Shown piece after piece: positions 58,448 through 64,000 of a stretch of 64,000 bases of DNA (positions are counted from its first letter, which is position 1; every line of letters begins with the position of its first letter). The DNA is taken from NCBI GenBank assembly GCA_037893245.1, contig JBAIAA010000411.1:49731-113730 (forward strand). The letters are read 5' to 3'. The stretch is from Crossaster papposus. Lineage: Eukaryota > Echinodermata > Asteroidea > Velatida > Solasteridae. The notes under the pieces were generated by a model. It was given only the letters and a program-made list of their open reading frames with translations, had not been told where the DNA came from and ran no database searches. Position numbers and translations under genes: made by a program.

Positions 58448-59370
58448 AAAAAAGGTCTTAAAAACATGTTTTCTACTAAAAGGAATTAATGTCTACAGTT
58501 ACCGGTACATCCTCCACAGATAGCTAGTGAAGTTTCCTTTAATGCTATTTTTTTAAACCAAATTTCTGTCTTCTCCCCTACAAATCTAAAAATCCTCATT
58601 AAATCCCCTTAAGGGCAAACTGCTAAAAATAGTTTCCTAAAACAGCTACAGCCCAGTGACATTGAACTCTTGGAATGAGAAGAGAGATAAATATGAGCTG
58701 GCTTAGTGTTGTCAAGGACCCCTAATCCCCCCCCCCCCCCTCCCTCTCTCAAAATTGAGGTGGTTGATTAGCCTCCAAAATTACAAAGGCAACAGACTTG
58801 CAGTTTCACTGCCAGCTGGTGCAGTGTGAAATTCGGACACTATGAAATGTGGAAACCATGGGTTGCATTACACATCCCCAAGTCCCGATAATGATGGACA
58901 ACGACAGGTTATGTGTGAGGGCTAGAGTGCAAGAGAGCAGCTCTCACAAAGCCCAAATTGTTATACCGGTAGAACACCGAAAACTCACGATTCCGCCATA
59001 AATACAGTAGCCGTCCGCAAAAGCATCCAGAATTTCTGCTATTTCAGTCTGATGAATTTAAAGAACTTCAATTTGTCTGGGCTATGATTCAGGGGGAAAA
59101 TAAAAAAATGTTACAATTTTTCATTTACTGTCAGAGGAGGCAAATACGATTTCCGCACTACATTGATGATAACTGTTTACTTCTTTTCCCGTGGTTTATC
59201 GCAATTTGCATTCTGTGTCTTGTACAATTAGAGCAATCGAACAAGAAACAGAACAGTAATGTCTGTATTTCTTGGATTGGGCCGGAACTGTGGGTAAGGG
59301 GTAATCTAGGGAACGACGCCCCCAAATCATTGCCCTGATATGTTGTCAGACGTCGGCGGCGCCACCAGTT

Positions 59371-59408
<38 letters not shown>

Positions 59409-60187
59409 CTGGGTCTTGCATCGACTGAGAGGACAGACTTCGGGGAAACCGCTCTAATTCCAGAACCTCTTTCTCGGGAGATTGAGGTTCATCTTGAGGG
59501 GATGTAGGAAACAGCTGAGCCGCTGTTGCATACATGTACCGTAAGTTCAGGTTGACAAATGCAGTCTCTCTGCAAGTGCTGAACATTAATGGCACCTGTA
59601 ATTTCTTTTAAAGTAATTTCTGCACTGCACCGAAGATGATCACAGACAAACACAAGTTACAGGTTGCACAGGATTCCACGACTGTCGTTCTCGAAAAATA
59701 TTAACTCCCAAAGACTCCTTGTAAGTTGTAAATATTTCCTAACATTCCATGAAAGTTTAAAATTCCAGGATTTTTCCCTGAGACATTTTGTCAGGACTGT
59801 ACATGACATTGTACACAGAGTCATAATGTACCAGTACATGTACCTGTATTCTCTGAGTTATTGGTCTTGTCAAGACAACTGCTATTTATAGGAATACAAT
59901 CTCAACTGAACTATTTTACAGGTTTACTGTACAACTTTAAAGTTGGACACTGTTGGCTTGCCGCGAAAGGATTTATGGCAGAAGGGTCAGGGAATTAGGG
60001 GGCCAAGGGGCAAAGGTCGGATATCTTTTGGAGAGAAAAACATTTCTTGGTATTGGACATTCCCAAACCTGTTTTCTATGTTCTAGAATGTAAACAAGAG
60101 AACCCATGTCATGAAGTCTAAACACAAGAGGTCTACAAATACATTTTTGGTTTGTTTTTTTAATTAATGACAACATCTGAAATTTCT
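58448..60187. other. Non-coding stretch
   Basis: No gene is confirmed. CTAAAAATAG (58623-58632) is a perfect MEF2-type word within complex sequence (58600-58720). A 28-nt A run lies at 59375-59402. The minus-strand frame of 145 codons at 59158-59595 crosses that A run. Its upstream part (PTSPQDEPQSPEKEV) is not low-complexity DNA but matches nothing I can name. Confidence 0.45.
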
Positions 60188-60694
60188 GTAATGCTGCTCT
60201 AACACTGTGGCGAATATGCTAGCGAATGTTGCTTACGAATGGAAATATTTGACAATCGCTCAACTTCGCAACATTCGCCGTGTCTTCGTAAGCGTTGGTT
60301 TACAATTCGGAACGTTCACAAGTCATTCTCCACCTCCTTACGAAGATCGGTCAATTTAGGAAGCGCTTCCTAAATTTCAGGCGAATGTTTGTGAAGATGG
60401 TCATTCGCCGTCGATTTTCGTAAGCGTTGGTAAGCCATTGGTAACGTTGTAAAGCGTGCGTAAGCGTTGGCAACGTTCGTTAGCTATTTTGTTAGGCATT
60501 GGCAAGCATTGGTAAGCATTCCGTAATGTATTCGTAAGATATTTAAGGAGAGGTCGAGGGACGACCGAGGACGACCGACGGGTGACCGAGATGAAATATT
60601 CACTATCCAATCGCAATTTTTGGGCGAATTCACCTGCGAAATTCAAATATTCATATTCGCAAGAATATTTGCCACAGTGTGAGAGCAGCATTAC
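60188..60694. mobile_element. 507-bp terminal-inverted-repeat element
   Basis: The left end GTAATGCTGCTCTAACACTG continues as TGGCGAATAT and pairs with the right end ATATTTGCCACAGTGTGAGAGC, then AGCATTAC. About 30 bp pairs with two mismatches. The interior is rich in CGTAAGCGTTGG, TTCGTAAG and GGTAAGCATT words (60230-60540), a motif lattice of its own, and in GACCGA repeats at 60553-60590. Non-coding; superfamily unknown. Confidence 0.8.
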
Positions 60695-61649
60695 AAGTAA
60701 ACAAATTGTCATCATACAAATAAATTCTAATGAATAATTCAGTAGGAATATTAACATCAAAGCTCATTTCGTGCTTCAAATCTTTAAAAATATGCCTTGT
60801 GCACGTAAACCATCTTGGATCTTCCAAACCCTATCTCTTGAGCAGGATCCTTTAATCTGCCAGAATAAAACAGGCCCTCAGAGGATCAGCTTAACTGAGC
60901 CACATCAGTCACCCCCCACTTAATCGCACCCCAACCTTGAAATTAAATATTTGCCTCAGTCTCTAATGGCCCCTGACAATTCAACCTTTAAACTGCCTCC
61001 CCTCCCTGCAATTATCTGGCCCAGAATGAGAATGTGACATTGATATTTAGGGGAAAAGGGGGTACGGAGGAGGGGGTGGGGGGAGGGGAGGATATTCCAG
61101 CATATCTACAGAGTCTTAACAACCAGGACAAGCAACAGCCGTCACTGTTATCTAATCTCTCCCCCGCTGGTCCCACTTCTTTAAACGTCTTCAACTTAAT
61201 GTTTTGAGACAAGTGGAAGAATTAGACCAGTGGCCTCCTGCAGACATTTCAGAAATAAAAAAAATGAAATACCAGAGGTTTGTTTTCTGTTTTAGCGTGA
61301 TCTAATTTCGCTGGACAGTGTGCACATTTTATATTGTATATTTTGGGATCCCAGAAAATAAAATAAAAAAATTGATATAATGTAACTGATACTGTAAGCT
61401 GTATGAAATTACCGGTATCTCAATATTAGAACTGTACACAGTACATGCAGTATTGTCAAATTCACAATAATTTTTTTAATGTTTGTCAAGAGCGATTTAG
61501 TATGTAAAATTCGTTTGTCTTTGTCCTTCACTTCTTTATAACACTGAGGGAATTGGAAGCAGGGATGACATTGTCAATTTCGAAAAGAAAGTCTAAAAAT
61601 TGATGAAATGTCTGAAAAATGCATACTGTATCTTTGTATACAAATAATG
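60695..61649. other. Non-coding stretch
   Basis: No gene is seen. 60840-61050 is compositionally complex, with AATTAAATATTT and CTAATGG words, and could be conserved non-coding DNA. That cannot be judged from one sequence. Confidence 0.4.
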
Positions 61650-61777
61650 TCTAAGTTGGAGTTTGGTAGGTTTTATACCTGGTACTGTTAGGTTCAGTAC
61701 CAATAATTACTGAACCTGTGTGAGCTGTTAGGTTTGGTAATGCTTTCTAGTGAGAGAGCCTAGGGGGTAGGGTTAAG
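61650..61777 (+). repeat. Family H dispersed repeat, copy 3
   Basis: From GTCTAAGTTGGAGTTTGGTA to CTAGGGGGTAGGGTTAA. It shares GGTTCAGTACCAATAATTAC and GCTTTCTAGTGAGAGAGCC with 28880-29032. It is slightly shorter than copies 1 and 2, and a second GGGGGTAGGGTTAA follows as a short tandem repeat. Confidence 0.7.
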
Positions 61778-63748
61778 GGAGGGGGTAGGGTTAAGGAGGG
61801 GGATGACAAATGTATACATTTACTCTTTCAAGCCCACCAAAAACAGGACTTTGATTTTAGACAGCCATATTGCAGCCCACTCGTTTTTTCCTTCTTCAAG
61901 TGTCTGCTGATTTGTGGCAAGATATTGGAGATAACCCCTCCTCTTCGGCCAATCTCACTGCCACCCCCCCCCCCACCCCACCCCCTACTTCTACTTCCAC
62001 TTCAATCTCACTATCCAATGTAAGTCTATTCAATGACATGAGGTACATGTATGAGACAGAAGAATCACTAAGCCCACACATCAACGCTTGTCAAGTTTAT
62101 CCCGTCTTGTAAACTATCTTACCATCCTCATCTCATACTGGCATAAACTAAGATCTGCCCGAGTATATTTTTATCCTTCTCCATCTTGTACCGGTACAAC
62201 AAAACGACTGTAAACGTGCGAGCAATACGATACAGCATTTACATGCACGGCCAACAGTAAGTGACCCCCTTTTATTCCACTACTTTCATACTATTTCTTC
62301 ACAAAATATAGTTAGAAGGCACGCCAAAGATTACAAATATCAAACAAATTATAACTGATATTATTCCTGAAATGTATATACCTTTCACTAGTTGCTAAGA
62401 ACCCATCTTTTGAGCACTTTTGCTGCGTCAAACAAAAATAATAATAAATATACAAAATGCACAAATGACAAAATAGTCTACTCTAGACGTTTAACCAAAT
62501 AGCCATGTACATGTATGCCAATACAATAACACCACTTTCATCTTCAAAGGAGGAGTGATCACTACCAGAGCTTTTCAAATTGAAAGGACTGCATATTTTT
62601 ATGACGATCTGGAGCAAATATGCAAGTCCTTAAAAAAAAAAATTTTTTAAACAAAAAAGGTTTCGACAAGAAATGCTTCGTACCACTATTTGTAAAAATG
62701 CCAAGAGCATCACTGTTGTGCACAGGCTTTGTACTCCAAAAACAAACCCTAAATTGATTTGCAGCTATTTGCTTGGTTTACCAATTGACGCAGGTACTGC
62801 AGGAACAAATGTACAATCATGTCAAAATCGCTAATGTGCTACCGGTACTTTGTCTAAACGCTAGGGGCAATGTTAATCTTCGAGCAAGCAGAAAGAACAA
62901 GGGAAGACTGAGGTGGGAGGGAGGGAGGGAGGGAAGGTTGAATTCATTCCAAACTTGACGGAATAGAAACCCGGCCCTTCTATGATGGTTTATCGATCAC
63001 GCGATCACTTAGATTTGACTAGTGAGGAACTAGACGGAAAGTGAAGGAAGGAAGGGGGAATAAAGGGGGAGGGGGGGAGAATTCATTGCATTAGCGTCGA
63101 GTCCAGCGAACACATTGTCTGGACAAACGTGTCTGCGGGTGTGACAAAGAAAGAAAAAAGATAACATTTGCGGTAAGCCATGGCCAAGTTGTGAGGGTGA
63201 AAACAGGACCAATACAAGTCGGAGACTGCGGCGGGTTACCGTGACAACCTGCAGTGCAAATAGCTTCTGGCCTGTTGCATAAAATTGGGGACTAAAATAG
63301 CGACCACAGTTTGGTAAGGTGGTTGGGGGTGGGGGGGGGGGGGGGGGGGGGGGTGTCTGCAGCCTTATGTGTGTCAGTGTGTGTTGATGTGCAAATGGGA
63401 AAATACTTAAAGATTGCAAAAGAGGCCGTTCAGGGCAAGATGTTCAAGATGCCCCACCATATGTTGATTTCTTGCGGGAACAGTTTTTCTTTCACGGGTC
63501 TCATTTTACAATTGAAATACAGTCTGTGAATGTTTGTCAGAAATTGAAGGCCTTCAAGCAGACCCAGGCTAAAAAAAGTAGGAGTAGTCGATAACCAAAA
63601 AGAAAAGTAAAAGACCAGTGTTGTGAGTACAGAACTAGTCTTGGTTGCAAGACGTCCGAATCGCGGTATGTACATAGCACGCGTAGACTGCCGATGCGGG
63701 CGTCCTCTAACGTACGCCGTAGACCATAGGACGTCTTGGCTAACTGAC
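61778..63748. other. Non-coding stretch
   Basis: No gene is seen. The stretch holds GGGA units at 62917-62938, a G21 run at 63332-63352 and several short frames without domains. Confidence 0.45.
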
Positions 63749-63945
63749 ATAATCGCTCGTAAAATTCCTAGCAGAATTGTGTCGCATTTTCATATGTGCG
63801 TGTGGACATTGCGTGCATAATTACGTGACGTAACAGAAACTTGACCAACGAGGTCAGCGATTATGCATGTTTACGTCGTGCGATTATACACGCGCATGCA
63901 TGCAAATGCGACACAATTTTGCTCGAAATTTTTTCAAGCGATTAT
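63749..63945. repeat. Foldback element with 80-bp arms
   Basis: The left arm begins ATAATCGCTCGTAAAATT and runs through AATTGTGTCGCATTTTCAT. It is complementary to the right arm, which contains GCAAATGCGACACAATTTTG and ends CAAGCGATTAT. The arms are about 80-85 bp and imperfect, with a loop of about 25 nt (ACTTGACCAACGAGGTCAGC). No coding potential. Confidence 0.75.
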
Positions 63946-63949
63946 TTCA

Positions 63950-63998
63950 AAATGTCAATATCTATCTGCAAATGGTGTATCTTACACTGTACCTTCAA
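63950..63998 (+). mobile_element. Family A MITE right-end fragment at window edge
   Basis: ATCTGCAAATGGTGTATC, then TTACACTGTACCT, is the right end of family A with a small insertion (ACTGT) in the end sequence. It is followed by TCAA where TTAA is expected. Only about 50 bp is present, and it directly follows the foldback element. Confidence 0.65.
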
Positions 63999-64000
63999 AC

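Noticed and set aside
59158-59595. 145-codon minus-strand frame with a serine/proline/glutamate-rich part
   Set aside because: It runs through a 28-nt A/T homopolymer and matches nothing recognisable; a true exon cannot be shown from sequence alone.
1-64000. CRISPR arrays, bacterial operons, prophage or plasmid features
   Set aside because: No regularly spaced repeats with unique spacers, no ribosome-binding sites with coding frames, and the repeat landscape is that of an animal genome.

Overview
The window looks like non-coding nuclear DNA from a metazoan. It is AT-rich, carries no operon-like gene packing, has no long open reading frame with a recognisable domain, and is crowded with short inverted-repeat elements, microsatellites and a few retroelement remnants. 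The frequent TACATGTA and TACCGGTA motifs, the dispersed short inverted-repeat families and the tRNA-derived SINE with a GGGCAAGGCACTTTAT-type tail suggest a marine invertebrate, possibly a deuterostome such as an echinoderm (sea star). That taxonomic guess is an impression and could not be tested here.

I find no intact protein-coding gene. The longest open frames (up to 165 codons) are read-through of simple repeats or overlap mobile elements. The only recognisable coding remnant is the frameshifted C-terminal part of a CR1/L2-like reverse transcriptase at about 40296-40965. It is interrupted by a GC-rich foldback element.

Most of the resolvable structure is mobile DNA. Family A (about 350-390 bp, ends AGGTAGGATACACC, TTAA target duplication) has about 15 full or partial copies. 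Family B (about 205-246 bp, ends CCAGTTCGCGCCGG, also TTAA) has about seven. Family D (480 bp, near-perfect palindrome, ends AGGATYACAGAAATAG, also TTAA) has one. All three behave like piggyBac-type non-autonomous elements. They are nested in each other (A in A at 7457-8023, B in A at 23766-24236) and stacked end to end on shared TTAA sites (6749-6752, 52806-52809, 55527-55530). Family G (ends GGCCAATTTCATAGAGC), families H, C and L, and several single foldback elements fill other stretches.

Tandem DNA includes a 37-unit TACATG array (16578-16801), a 22-bp minisatellite (34397-34643), a 13-bp G-rich minisatellite inside an A copy, a 16-bp minisatellite at the broken end of another A copy, a 109-bp tandem repeat (38887-39300), and about 30 homopolymer G or C tracts of 14-34 nt.

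The most interesting signal is that aligned copies of the same repeat differ by short additions placed at a TA: TA becomes TACATGTA, TACCGGTA, TACGGTA or TACCGTA. TACATGTA is a known kind of Tc1 excision scar. The pattern can be read as many Tc1/mariner-type footprints, possibly the seeds of the TACATG arrays. A few stretches with denser sequence and clustered homeodomain, POU, TCF, MEF2, RFX or CTCF-like words could be regulatory, but this is weak single-sequence evidence.
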